NCBI RefSeq assembly: GCF_016863315.1
Contig: NZ_BOOQ01000031.1
Span: forward strand, 62,001 to 126,000
Direction of reading: 5' to 3'
DNA: 64,000 bases
Origin: Planotetraspora silvatica
GTDB lineage: Bacteria; Actinomycetota; Actinomycetes; Streptosporangiales; Streptosporangiaceae
A program made the position numbers and the translations under genes. Shown one piece after another: positions 17,795 through 25,623 of the stretch. Under the pieces are notes generated by a model. The model ran no database searches, had not been told where the DNA came from, and was given only the letters and a program-made list of their open reading frames with translations. The first letter of the stretch is position 1. The number at the start of each line of letters is the position of its first letter.

Positions 17795-18505
17795 TCACGC
17801 CGCCGTACGGCTCGGCCGTACGGCGAGCGGCCACAGACCGGCGAGCACGAGCGCCAGGAGCGCGGCGGGCACCACGGGGCCAAAAGACCCCCCGTGATCG
17901 ACCATCCACCCGCCGGCCGCGGCCCCGACCGCCACTGATGTGAGCAGCACGACGTTGTGCCACTGCACCTTTCCCTCGGTGACCAGGCCCGCCACCACAC
18001 CTGTGAGCGTCCCGGTGAAGAAGGTGGTCGACAGGCCGGGGATCCCGAAGGTCCTGACCACCGCGCTCTGCGCGCCCATGGCCAGTGAGGCCACGCCGGC
18101 CAGCGTGAGACGCACGCCACCCGTGGGGTGACCCCCCTCCACCGCCCACACCCCCAGCAGGCCGGCCAGCATCAGGAACTCGGCCCCCAGCACGACCGCC
18201 ACCCGGACGCCCCAGCCCGGATGGCCCGGCCCGGTCCGGCCGATCACGTGGCTGCCCGCGAGCACGCCGGCGACGAACCCGGCGATCGCTCCCGTCGCGT
18301 GCGCGGCGAGTGTCGCGTCGGGACGGCCCGCGGCGAGGCCGAGCAGGACGAGGTTCCCGGTCATGACGCTGGTGAAGACGCCGCCCAGCCCGAAGAAGCT
18401 GATCGCGTTGGTGGCTCCCGTCGCCAGCGTCAGCGCGGTCGCCAGGATCTGCGGCCCGAGCCGGACCCACCTTCCCGCGTTCGCGGCGGTCGCCGAAGCC
18501 CGCAT
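17795..18505 (-). CDS. DUF1275 (YoaK-like) membrane protein
   Basis: 236 residues, almost entirely hydrophobic with six or seven spans. ATGATNAISFFGLGGVFTSVMTGN is the defining DUF1275 segment, and a related AQSAVVRTFGIPGLSTTFFTGTLTG repeat lies in the second half. Function is unknown. The ATG at 18505 is chosen because GGGGGAGA precedes it at proper distance; a GTG at 18523 lies inside that sequence's upstream region. It follows the TetR gene by 36 bases on the same strand and could be cotranscribed. Confidence 0.85.
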   Translation of the reverse strand: MRASATAANAGRWVRLGPQILATALTLATGATNAISFFGLGGVFTSVMTGNLVLLGLAAGRPDATLAAHATGAIAGFVAGVLAGSHVIGRTGPGHPGWGVRVAVVLGAEFLMLAGLLGVWAVEGGHPTGGVRLTLAGVASLAMGAQSAVVRTFGIPGLSTTFFTGTLTGVVAGLVTEGKVQWHNVVLLTSVAVGAAAGGWMVDHGGSFGPVVPAALLALVLAGLWPLAVRPSRTAA

Positions 18506-18541
18506 CCCGTCTCCCCCGCCCACCGCCCCGGACGGACGGAC

Positions 18542-19333
18542 CTACCGTTCAGCATCCCCGGACTCGGCCGGGCGCACCGCGTGGGACCCGATGAACGTCT
18601 CGATGCCGTCGAGCACCCGCTGCAGGCCGAACTCGAACGCGTGCCGGGGGTCGTAGGCCGCGTTGTGCGCCTCACCCGCCGCCGCGCCGACGCGGGTCGC
18701 GATCGGGTAGCGGGCGGGATCGAAGACCTTCGCGAAAAACGGGGAATGGGCGTACCACCACTCCTCATCGGTCATCCCGGTGCTCCCCTCGGCCTGGGCC
18801 GCCTCCACAGCGCCTCGCGCGGCGCCGGCGACGTAGCCGTCGATCAGTGTGATCACCGAGTCCATCTCGAGGTCGTCCAGCCCGATGCCGTCGACCGCGC
18901 GCAGCTCGTAGTCGTACTTGGCGACGATGTTCGGCCCCAGCGGCGGACGGCTGGCGGAGACCTGCGACATCCACGGGTGCCGCTGGAAGAGGGCGAGGTT
19001 CTCCCTGGCGATCAGCTCCAGCCTGCCGCGCCAGCCCCCGGGGACGTCCTCGGGCATGGCCACCTCGCCGCACACGGTGTCGAGCATGACGTCGAGCAGC
19101 TCGGCCTTGCCCGGCACGTAGGTGTAGAGCGACATCGTGCCGACGCCGAGCCGTTCGGCCACCTTGCGCATCGACAGCGCGGCGATCCCCTCGGCGTCGG
19201 CCACCTCAATGGCCGCCCGCACGATCAGGTCCACGCTCAGGTCGGGCTTGCCCTTCCTGCTCGCCCGCTCGCCCGTGCGCCACAGGATGGCCAGGCTGCG
19301 TGCCGGATCTCCCCTGCCCGTGTACTCCGTCAT
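18542..19333 (-). CDS. TetR-family repressor of the adjacent ABC exporter
   Basis: 263 residues. The N-terminal helix-turn-helix reads [45 protein letters not shown] (about 36-80). The C-terminal domain, with [18 protein letters not shown]-type helices and a C-terminal [13 protein letters not shown], is the TetR_C_1 ligand-binding type found in TetA and drug-exporter regulators. It is divergent to drrA-like and drrB-like genes across 78 bases that hold a perfect 10+10 dyad. It should repress both directions until a drug binds. Confidence 0.93.
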   Translation of the reverse strand: MTEYTGRGDPARSLAILWRTGERASRKGKPDLSVDLIVRAAIEVADAEGIAALSMRKVAERLGVGTMSLYTYVPGKAELLDVMLDTVCGEVAMPEDVPGGWRGRLELIARENLALFQRHPWMSQVSASRPPLGPNIVAKYDYELRAVDGIGLDDLEMDSVITLIDGYVAGAARGAVEAAQAEGSTGMTDEEWWYAHSPFFAKVFDPARYPIATRVGAAAGEAHNAAYDPRHAFEFGLQRVLDGIETFIGSHAVRPAESGDAER

Positions 19334-19356
19334 CGCCGCGAAGTCTATCCTCGCGG

Positions 19357-19381
19357 CCGTACCGTATGGTGTACGGTACGG
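19357..19381. promoter_or_regulatory. Dyad CCGTACCGTA-N5-TACGGTACGG, candidate TetR operator
   Basis: Perfect 10-base arms with a 5-base spacer, between the divergent TetR and ABC exporter genes (start codons at 19333 and 19412). The region is the only AT-richer patch between the genes and includes GTATGGTGTAC-type promoter sequence. This is the expected architecture of a TetR-repressed divergent promoter. Confidence 0.75.
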
Positions 19382-19411
19382 CGTACGGAATCGACTGGAC
19401 GGAGACTGAGA

Positions 19412-20374
19412 ATGACGTTCGCAGTGGTCGCGGAGGGGCTGCGCAAGCGCTATGGCGACACCTGGGCGGTCGAGGGCTTCGACCTGGCCGTGCCCGAGGG
19501 CACGGTGTGCGGGCTGCTGGGCCCCAACGGCGCGGGCAAGACGACGGTCGTGCGGATGCTGACCACGCTGCTCCGGCCCGACGGCGGCTGCGCCGCGGTG
19601 GCGGGTCACGACGTCGTACGGCAGGCCGCACAGGTGCGCTCGCGCATGGGACTGGTCGGTCAGAACGCCGCCGTCGACGAGATCTTGAGCGCGCGGCAGA
19701 ACCTGGTCATGTTCGGGCGGCTGTCCCATCTGGGCCTCGCCCGGGCCCGCTCCCGCGCCGAGGAGCTGATCGAACGGTTCGACCTCGCGGAGACGGGCGG
19801 CAAGCCGGTCAAGCAGTTCTCCGGTGGCATGCGCCGCCGCCTCGACCTGGCGGTCAGCATGATCCTCTCCCCGCCGGTGCTGTTCCTCGACGAGCCCACG
19901 GCGGGGCTGGACCCGCGTGGCCGCAACGAGGTGTGGGAGGCCGTGCGGGCGCTCGTCGCCACAGGCTGCACGGCGCTGCTCACCACGCAGTATCTGGAGG
20001 AGGCCGACCAGCTCGCCGACCGGATCTCCATCATGGACACGGGCAAGGTCATCGCCGAGGGGACGCCGGGAGAGCTCAAGTCGGCGCTGGGCGGCGACCG
20101 CGTCGAGGTGGTCCTCCACGACGCCGCCGACCTGCCGGCCGCGGCCGGCCTCGTCGAGCGGGCGACCGGCACGGAGCCCTCGCTCGATCCGGACACCCGC
20201 CGCGTCGGTGCGCCCGTGCGCGAGAAGGCGGCGGCCCTGGCCGAGCTCGCCCGCCTGCTGGAGGCCGCCGGTCTGGCCGTGGAGGACATCGGGGTCCGCA
20301 GGCCCACCCTGGACGAGGTGTTCCTCCACCTGACCGGAGACGCCCGCGACCCGCACAAGGAGGTGGCCGCATGA
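19412..20374 (+). CDS. Drug-resistance ABC exporter ATP-binding protein (DrrA family)
   Basis: 320 residues. Walker A is GPNGAGKTT (about 39-47), the signature is [13 protein letters not shown], Walker [14 protein letters not shown], and the switch His is replaced by Gln in [16 protein letters not shown], which is characteristic of DrrA-type ATPases. The C-terminal 90 residues are the DrrA regulatory domain ending in the [12 protein letters not shown] motif. It energises the permease encoded by the overlapping next gene. GGAGA lies before the ATG. Confidence 0.93.
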   Translation: MTFAVVAEGLRKRYGDTWAVEGFDLAVPEGTVCGLLGPNGAGKTTVVRMLTTLLRPDGGCAAVAGHDVVRQAAQVRSRMGLVGQNAAVDEILSARQNLVMFGRLSHLGLARARSRAEELIERFDLAETGGKPVKQFSGGMRRRLDLAVSMILSPPVLFLDEPTAGLDPRGRNEVWEAVRALVATGCTALLTTQYLEEADQLADRISIMDTGKVIAEGTPGELKSALGGDRVEVVLHDAADLPAAAGLVERATGTEPSLDPDTRRVGAPVREKAAALAELARLLEAAGLAVEDIGVRRPTLDEVFLHLTGDARDPHKEVAA

Positions 20375-21195
20375 CGCCGGGCACCGCGGAGGTTCCGTAC
20401 GACCCGATCACACGGCTGCGGTGGGCGGTCGCCGACTGCTGGACCATGACGCTGCGCATCCTCGCGCACTGGGCCCGCCGGCCCGGTCAGGTGGCCGTCG
20501 GCCTGCTGTTCCCCGTCATGATCGTGCTGATGTTCGGCTACCTGTTCGGCGGCGGCATGGCCGTACCCGGGGGCGGCGACTACCGGGAGTACCTCATGCC
20601 CGGCATGTTCGCCATCAGCATGCTCTTCGGCATCGAGACGACCTTCACCGCGGTCGCCGCCGACGCGGCCAAGGGCGTGACCGACAGGTTCCGGTCGATG
20701 CCGGTGGCCCGGTCCGCGGTCGTGGCCGGCCGGTGCGTGGCCGACATGCTCAACGCGGCACTCGGCCTCGCCGTGCTGATCCTGTGCGGGCTCGCCGTCG
20801 GCTGGCGGTGGCACGACGGCTGGGGCAGGTCGGCCGCGGCGATCGGGCTGCTGTTGCTGCTGCGTCTGGCGTTCCTGTGGGTCGGCATCCACCTCGGGCT
20901 CGTCGTCGGCTCCCCCGACGCCGTCGTGGCCGTCCAGATCCTGGTGTGGCCGGTGGGCTTCCTGTCCAACGCGTTCGTGTGGACGGACACGATGCCCGGC
21001 TGGCTCGCGGCCGTCGCGGAGTGGAATCCGCTGGCCGCCACGGTCACCGCCACCCGTGAACTGTTCGGCAATCCCACCGGCGGCGGATCGTGGATCGCCG
21101 GGCACGCGACGCTGATGGCCGTGGTCTGGCCGCTGGCGCTGATCGCGGTCTTCTTCCCGCTCGCCGTACGCCGCTACGCCCGGCTCGACCGCTGA
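20371..21195 (+). CDS. ABC-2 type exporter permease (DrrB family)
   Basis: 274 residues with six predicted membrane spans. [19 protein letters not shown] (about 105-123) is the DrrB signature between spans two and three, and [21 protein letters not shown] is the conserved C-terminal ABC-2 segment. It overlaps the ATPase gene (ATGA). Together they form a homodimeric-type drug exporter, under the control of the divergent TetR. Confidence 0.93.
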   Translation: MTPGTAEVPYDPITRLRWAVADCWTMTLRILAHWARRPGQVAVGLLFPVMIVLMFGYLFGGGMAVPGGGDYREYLMPGMFAISMLFGIETTFTAVAADAAKGVTDRFRSMPVARSAVVAGRCVADMLNAALGLAVLILCGLAVGWRWHDGWGRSAAAIGLLLLLRLAFLWVGIHLGLVVGSPDAVVAVQILVWPVGFLSNAFVWTDTMPGWLAAVAEWNPLAATVTATRELFGNPTGGGSWIAGHATLMAVVWPLALIAVFFPLAVRRYARLDR

Positions 21196-21323
21196 CGCGA
21201 GATTCCACAAGCGGCCCGACCACAGCCGCGAGACCACAGCCTCGACGCCGGCCGCCGCCGGGCACGTGAGCCGGGGGCGTGAGCCGGGGGTATAGCCGCC
21301 CTCCACCTCCCGCTGTGTCCGTT

Positions 21324-21335
21324 ATAAGGCCTTAT
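21324..21335. promoter_or_regulatory. Palindrome ATAAGGCCTTAT upstream of the ACT gene
   Basis: A perfect 12-base AT-containing palindrome 17 bases upstream of the ACT-domain start, in the 157-base gap after the exporter operon. It may be an operator or overlap the promoter. The remaining gap contains only two copies of GTGAGCCGGGGG next to each other (about 21267-21292). Confidence 0.4.
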
Positions 21336-21352
21336 GGGAAAATTGAAGGGCC

Positions 21353-21787
21353 ATGTCGACGGACATAGAAGTGATCCTCAACGATCAACCTGGTGAGCTG
21401 GCCCGGCTGGGGGAGATCACCGGGGAGTCGGGCGTGAACGTCCTCGGCCTGGCCGCCGTCACGGGCGAGGGCAAGGGCGTCGTCCACATACTCGTCGACG
21501 ACGAACTGGCCCCCAGATGCCGGAGAGCACTCGAAGCCGCCGGAATGGGCGTGGCGGAGGTGCGCCCGGTCATGGTCGTCGACGTCGAGCACCGCCCCGG
21601 CACACTCGGCGAGCTGGCCAGGGAACTCGCCGAGGCCGGCGTCAACATCGACCTGGCCTACACGACCTTCGGCGGCGTGCGGCTCGTGATCGCCACCGAC
21701 GATCTCGACGCCGCGTCCGCCGCGCTCGACTGGCCGCCGGATCGCCCGGCGCCCGATCCCCCCAGCATCTGGGATCAGCCCGAGTGA
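21353..21787 (+). CDS. Tandem ACT-domain protein
   Basis: 144 residues with two ACT folds: IEVILNDQPGELARLGEITGESGVNVLGLA (about 5-35) and VVDVEHRPGTLGELARELAEAGVNIDLAY (about 75-105). ACT pairs bind small ligands such as amino acids and regulate enzymes or transcription. No catalytic or DNA-binding domain is attached, so it may be a free ligand-sensing subunit. The C-terminus is proline-rich. GAAGGG precedes the ATG. Confidence 0.85.
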   Translation: MSTDIEVILNDQPGELARLGEITGESGVNVLGLAAVTGEGKGVVHILVDDELAPRCRRALEAAGMGVAEVRPVMVVDVEHRPGTLGELARELAEAGVNIDLAYTTFGGVRLVIATDDLDAASAALDWPPDRPAPDPPSIWDQPE

Positions 21788-22025
21788 TCCCCGCGGCGCA
21801 TGCCCGGCGAGACGGCGCTCCTCGACCACCTCGCCGAACCGGCGCCGGACGCCGGCTGCGGGCCGGCGCCGCCACCTGACCCTCCGCCCGTGCGCGCGGT
21901 AGGAGACGCGGGCCGATCGGACGACGGGAGTACTCTCCGTCTCCTCCTTGTGGCCGAGGGGAATCAGGGGCGTCTCAGGGTCGCGCCCGATGTCCCCTGC
22001 ATCCTGCTCGACGAGGCTTGATCTC

Positions 22026-22631
22026 GTGCTGGACGTCCTGCGAGACCAGAATCTCCTTATCGTCTGCGTGGCCCTGTTCGGGTTCCTCGTCCTCGACGGC
22101 ATGCTGCTGATCGGTCTCGTCATCCCGGCCGACGCGCTCATCCTCCTGGCGGGCACCACGGCGGCGGGGCCGGCGGAGGTGGCGGCGGTGATCGCCTCAG
22201 GCGCGGCCGGGTGCGTCACGGGCGCCTCCGCCGGCCATCTCCTCGGCCACCGGTACGGCTCTCGCGTGCTGCGCGGCCGGTGGGGCTCCCGAATCGGCGA
22301 AGACCGGTGGCGGCGGGCCCGCGACGTCCTCGACCGCAACGGCCTGGCACTCGCGCTGTCGTATTTCCTCCCGGTCATGGACTCGCTCATCCCGGTCCTG
22401 GCCGGGACGCTGGGCATGCCGTACCGGCGGTTCATCGGCTGGGTCGTCCTCGGCGGAACCGCATGGGTGTCGACGGACGCGATCGCGGGATACGCCGCGG
22501 CGGAGATCGGGAACGGCTATCTGCTGGTCATCGTCGCGGTCGTGCTGATCGGCGCGTCCACCGCGGTCCGGCTGCGCCGCTCCCGCCGCACGGAGGACGT
22601 CGAGACGCCCGAGACCGCCGACGCCGCATGA
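22026..22631 (+). CDS. DedA/SNARE-associated-type membrane protein
   Basis: About 201 residues from the GTG at 22026. Four or five hydrophobic spans are visible. VIPADALILLAGTTAAGP and the later ALSYFLPVMDSLIPVLAGTLGMPYRRFIGW segment correspond to the E-x-G and R-x-x-P-x-x-R-x-x-x-x-x-x-G regions of DedA, though the usual Arg before the proline is missing (YFLPVMD). DedA proteins flip undecaprenyl phosphate or phospholipid. This divergent copy may not. The start is uncertain: upstream sequence in frame is not protein-like and no clear binding site is seen. Confidence 0.75.
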   Translation: MLDVLRDQNLLIVCVALFGFLVLDGMLLIGLVIPADALILLAGTTAAGPAEVAAVIASGAAGCVTGASAGHLLGHRYGSRVLRGRWGSRIGEDRWRRARDVLDRNGLALALSYFLPVMDSLIPVLAGTLGMPYRRFIGWVVLGGTAWVSTDAIAGYAAAEIGNGYLLVIVAVVLIGASTAVRLRRSRRTEDVETPETADAA

Positions 22632-22646
22632 TCACGCACGGTGCCT

Positions 22647-22740
22647 CCCCTGGTCATGGGGTGAATCCCCGAACCTGTGCATGATCATGATCGGCGTTCG
22701 CCCTGGTGGGAGGGCATCTCGCCGAACCTGTGCATGATCA
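22647..22740. repeat. Two 41-base direct repeats, each opening with a short stem
   Basis: Units at 22647-22687 and 22700-22740 share an exact 19-base 3' part (CCGAACCTGTGCATGATCA). Their 5' parts differ in sequence but both form a C-rich/G-rich stem: CCCC with GGGG in the first and GCCCT with AGGGC in the second. They lie between the DedA gene and the GntR operon. The pattern resembles a dispersed intergenic repeat family. Confidence 0.7.
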
Positions 22741-22794
22741 CGGCCGAGGTGGGGGTGGCATATGGGGTATCGCTGCCGAAACGCAACTTCGGAG

Positions 22795-22822
22795 TAATAG
22801 ATTAGAAACTTATAATCTATTA
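22795..22822. promoter_or_regulatory. Dyad TAATAGATTA-N8-TAATCTATTA, candidate GntR operator
   Basis: Perfect 10-base arms, entirely of low GC content in a GC-rich genome, ending 10 bases before the GntR start codon. It should overlap the promoter of the whole ureide/kinase operon. Autoregulation by the GntR protein is the expected role. Confidence 0.8.
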
Positions 22823-22832
22823 GGTTCCCTCT

Positions 22833-23861
22833 ATGAGGCCGACAGAGTCGACGGACTCCCCATCCGCTGAACTGCCCGTGGAGATCGACCGTGCGTCACC
22901 GCTCCCCTACCACGAGCAGATCTACCGGCTGCTGCTCGACCTGATCGTCTCCGGACGCCTGGCACCCGGTCAGAAGCTGGTGCAGGAGAAGGAGTACGCG
23001 GCGCGCCTGGGAGTCAGCCTCGCCCCGGTACGGCAGGCCATCCTGGCGCTCACCAAGGACGGCTACCTGACCAGGACACGGGGACGTGGCACCTACGTCC
23101 GCGAGGTCAAGGTCGGCACCGACATCCAGCTGCTGTCCAGCTTCACCGCGACGCTCGCCGCGACCGGCCTGCCCGTCGCCATGCGCATCCTGGCCGCGGA
23201 GACCGTCCCGGCCTCCGAGCAGGTCGCCGCCGCACTGGGGCTGCCCGTCGGAGCCGAGGTCCTCCATCTGCGCCGGGTCGCGTTCCTGGCGGGCGAGCCC
23301 GTGGTGCTGCTGTCGGCGTCGTTACCGGTGGCGCTGTTCCCCGGCCTTCCCGACGCCGACCTCAGCGGCTCGCTCTACGACCTGCTGCGCGAGCGGCACG
23401 GGACGGTGATGACCTCCGCGCGCAACGTCATCGAGGTCGTCAGGGCGCTCCCCGAACACGCCGGCCACCTCCAGGTCCCCGTCGGCGAGGCACTGCTCCG
23501 CATCGAGTCCGTCACCCGGGACCAGCGCGGCACGGCGGTGGAGTTCTCCCGGGTCCTCTACCAGGCCGACCGGTTCAGGTTCGAGATCGAAAGCCGCCCC
23601 GAACACGGCGTCGGCTTCCACCCGTCCCCGGCATCTGCCCAGCCGGCCGCCACCAGCACTCCCAGTACTCCCACCGCGACCACCGCGACCACCGCGACCA
23701 CCACGACCACCGCGACCACCGCGACCACCACGACCACCGCCTCCACTCCCCACCCCCCATCCGGCCAGACCTCCCAGGTCTCCCAGACCCCTGAGACACC
23801 CCCGACGGCACCACGCGAGAGCCCCGCCGCACCAGCGCTGCCCGGCTCCGCAGCTCCATAG
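22833..23861 (+). CDS. GntR-family regulator with UTRA domain and repetitive tail
   Basis: 342 residues. The winged helix at about 25-90 reads PYHEQIYRLLLDLIVSGRLAPGQKL, and the recognition helix lies in AARLGVSLAPVRQAILALTKDGYLTRTRGRGTYV. UTRA effector-binding domain follows (about 100-245) with VLHLRRVAFLAGEPVVLLSASLP and FSRVLYQADRFRFEI. UTRA domains typically sense sugars, amino sugars or amines. Residues 265-342 are a Pro/Thr/Ala tail encoded partly by a 9-base tandem repeat, unusual for this family. It is the first gene of the operon and probably its repressor. Confidence 0.92.
   Translation: MRPTESTDSPSAELPVEIDRASPLPYHEQIYRLLLDLIVSGRLAPGQKLVQEKEYAARLGVSLAPVRQAILALTKDGYLTRTRGRGTYVREVKVGTDIQLLSSFTATLAATGLPVAMRILAAETVPASEQVAAALGLPVGAEVLHLRRVAFLAGEPVVLLSASLPVALFPGLPDADLSGSLYDLLRERHGTVMTSARNVIEVVRALPEHAGHLQVPVGEALLRIESVTRDQRGTAVEFSRVLYQADRFRFEIESRPEHGVGFHPSPASAQPAATSTPSTPTATTATTATTTTTATTATTTTTASTPHPPSGQTSQVSQTPETPPTAPRESPAAPALPGSAAP
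23672..23740. repeat. 9-base tandem repeat inside the GntR coding region
   Basis: Seven full copies of CACCGCGAC or CACCACGAC (order G,G,G,A,G,G,A at the variable base), plus six bases of an eighth. They encode a Thr/Ala stretch in the regulator's tail. Copy number is a multiple of the codon length, so slippage would lengthen or shorten the tail without a frameshift. Confidence 0.9.
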
Positions 23862-23894
23862 CACCACCGCTCCGCAGAGAGAGGGGCCATCGCC

Positions 23895-25574
23895 GTGGCC
23901 ATACCGAGTCAACTCCCAGCGTCGTCCTCTGACGGGCAGGCAGGCGTCTTCATCCGGAACGCCACCGGGCTGATCCGCGAGGTGTCGTTCTTCGACGCCT
24001 TCGTCATGAACACCTTCGGCATGAACGTCGCGGTCGGCGGCGTCTTCCTGTTCCTCCAGGCACAGACGGCGTTCTCCGGGGGCAACATGCTGCTCTCGGT
24101 CGTCATCGGCACCGTGCTCATGGCGTTCACGCTGCTCCGGGTGTACGCGGAGTTCTCCGCCGCGATGCCGCGCTCCGGCGGGGACTACGTGTTCGTCAGC
24201 CGGACCCTGCACCCCATCCTCGGTTTCCTCCTCTCCTGGAGCCAGGGCCTCTGGATGATCTTCTTCTGGATCGGGTTCAACGCCTACTTCGCCCTGACCT
24301 TCGCGGTCCCCGCGGCGCTGGCCACCCTCTCCTCGGTCACCGGCCAGTCGGTGTGGCTCGACATGAGCAACGGCCTGCTCGCCAAGCACGACCTGCTCGG
24401 CATCACCACCCAGTGGTGGGTGCTCGGACTCGGCACGATCATCACGGTCGGCTTCGGCGTGCTCATCGTCCTGGGCGGCCAGCGCTACTGGCGGTGGCAG
24501 AAGGTCCTGTTCGCCGTCGCGGGGCTCAGCCTGCTCGTCTCCTTCGCCCTGCTGCTCTTCAGCGGCGGTCACATCTCCGCCGGCTGGAACGACTTCGCCG
24601 GCAGGAACCACGGCCTGGCCTTCGACCAGATCATCCCCGCGGCCGAGAAGGCCGGCTACACCGGCAACGGCGCGTCGTTCAGCTTCAGCGACACCCTGCT
24701 CATGCTCCCGTGGGTGTTCTTCGTCGTCGGGTACGCCCAGGGCTCCGCGCAGATCGGCGGCGAGATCAAGCGCGCGTCCAAGACCCAGTACCGGGCCATG
24801 GTCGGCGGCGTCCTGATCAACGGCCTCGTCCTCGCCCTGATCACGATCGTGCTCACCGCGCACGTGAGCCCCAAGTGGCTGGGCAGCCTGGGATACCTGG
24901 CCGCTTCCGCCCCCGACACCCTCGGCCTGCCCGCCGGGCTGCCTCCGGGGTTCAACTTCCTCGCGGCCCTGCTCACCCACAACGTCGTCCTGCTCCTCCT
25001 GATCGGCATCGGCTTCGTGATCTGGGCGGTCATGGGCACCCCGCTGTCGATGATGCAGTCGACCAGGTACATGCTGGCCTGGTCCCTGGACCGGACGGTC
25101 CCGCAGCGGCTCGGCGACGTCAGCGAGCGATTCCACACCCCGGTCAAGGCCATCGCCCTGTGCGTCGTCACCGGCGAGATCGCCCTGGTCGCGCTGGTCA
25201 ACTGGTCCGACGCCAGCCTCCTCGGCGCCCTGCTGGCGCAGATCCTGGCGTTCATCATCGTGTCGCTGGCCGGAATGGTGTTCCCGTACCGGCTGCGCAA
25301 CATCTGGGAGTCGGCCGGCGGGAAGCGCGTGCTCGGCGTCCCGGCGGTCGCCCTGGCCGGGGCGGGCGGCGTCATCGCCCTCGGCGCCCTGATGGTCATG
25401 TTCATCACCGACGACACGATCAACTCGACGTTCGCGGTCACGCGGCAGCTGTCCCTGTGGTTCATGGTCGGCGTCCTCGTGATCGGAGTCGTCTGGTACG
25501 CCGGCGCCCACCTCGTCAACAAGAGCCGGGGAGTCGACCTCGGCCTGGTCTACCGGGAGATCCCCCCGGAGTGA
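23895..25574 (+). CDS. APC-superfamily amino acid/ureide permease
   Basis: 559 residues with about 12-14 membrane spans. SFFDAFVMNTFGMNVAVGGVFLF is the first-span region, and FSAAMPRSGGDYVFVSRTLHPILGF is the conserved loop of the amino acid-polyamine-organocation family. A large loop with ARKHD/KHDLLG occurs near 155-165. The GTG at 23895 follows an AGAGAGAGGGG binding site. In this operon it should import the substrate. Its place after a GntR gene and before a PfkB-SIS gene mirrors frlR/frlA/frlB/frlD of fructoselysine operons. The transported compound is not established. Confidence 0.88.
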   Translation: MAIPSQLPASSSDGQAGVFIRNATGLIREVSFFDAFVMNTFGMNVAVGGVFLFLQAQTAFSGGNMLLSVVIGTVLMAFTLLRVYAEFSAAMPRSGGDYVFVSRTLHPILGFLLSWSQGLWMIFFWIGFNAYFALTFAVPAALATLSSVTGQSVWLDMSNGLLAKHDLLGITTQWWVLGLGTIITVGFGVLIVLGGQRYWRWQKVLFAVAGLSLLVSFALLLFSGGHISAGWNDFAGRNHGLAFDQIIPAAEKAGYTGNGASFSFSDTLLMLPWVFFVVGYAQGSAQIGGEIKRASKTQYRAMVGGVLINGLVLALITIVLTAHVSPKWLGSLGYLAASAPDTLGLPAGLPPGFNFLAALLTHNVVLLLLIGIGFVIWAVMGTPLSMMQSTRYMLAWSLDRTVPQRLGDVSERFHTPVKAIALCVVTGEIALVALVNWSDASLLGALLAQILAFIIVSLAGMVFPYRLRNIWESAGGKRVLGVPAVALAGAGGVIALGALMVMFITDDTINSTFAVTRQLSLWFMVGVLVIGVVWYAGAHLVNKSRGVDLGLVYREIPPE

Positions 25575-25623
25575 CCCTCCGCCCGCGTCCCCGCCATCCC
25601 GCGATATCGAAGGAGCCGTTCAG

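Noticed and set aside
18542-20356. A 604-codon minus-strand frame extending the TetR gene back through the ABC exporter
   Set aside because: Only the last 263 codons, from the ATG at 19333, are protein-like. The upstream part lies antisense to DrrA, and the operator dyad lies between.
22647-22740. Repeats considered as a CRISPR remnant
   Set aside because: There are only two units, the shared part is 19 bases, the intervening sequence is itself partly homologous, and no cas genes are present.
23322-25511. A 729-codon open frame on the minus strand opposite the GntR and permease genes
   Set aside because: Its translation is Asp/Arg/Gly/His-rich low-complexity sequence with no domain, typical of the antisense shadow of GC-rich genes. 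The plus-strand frames contain clear families.
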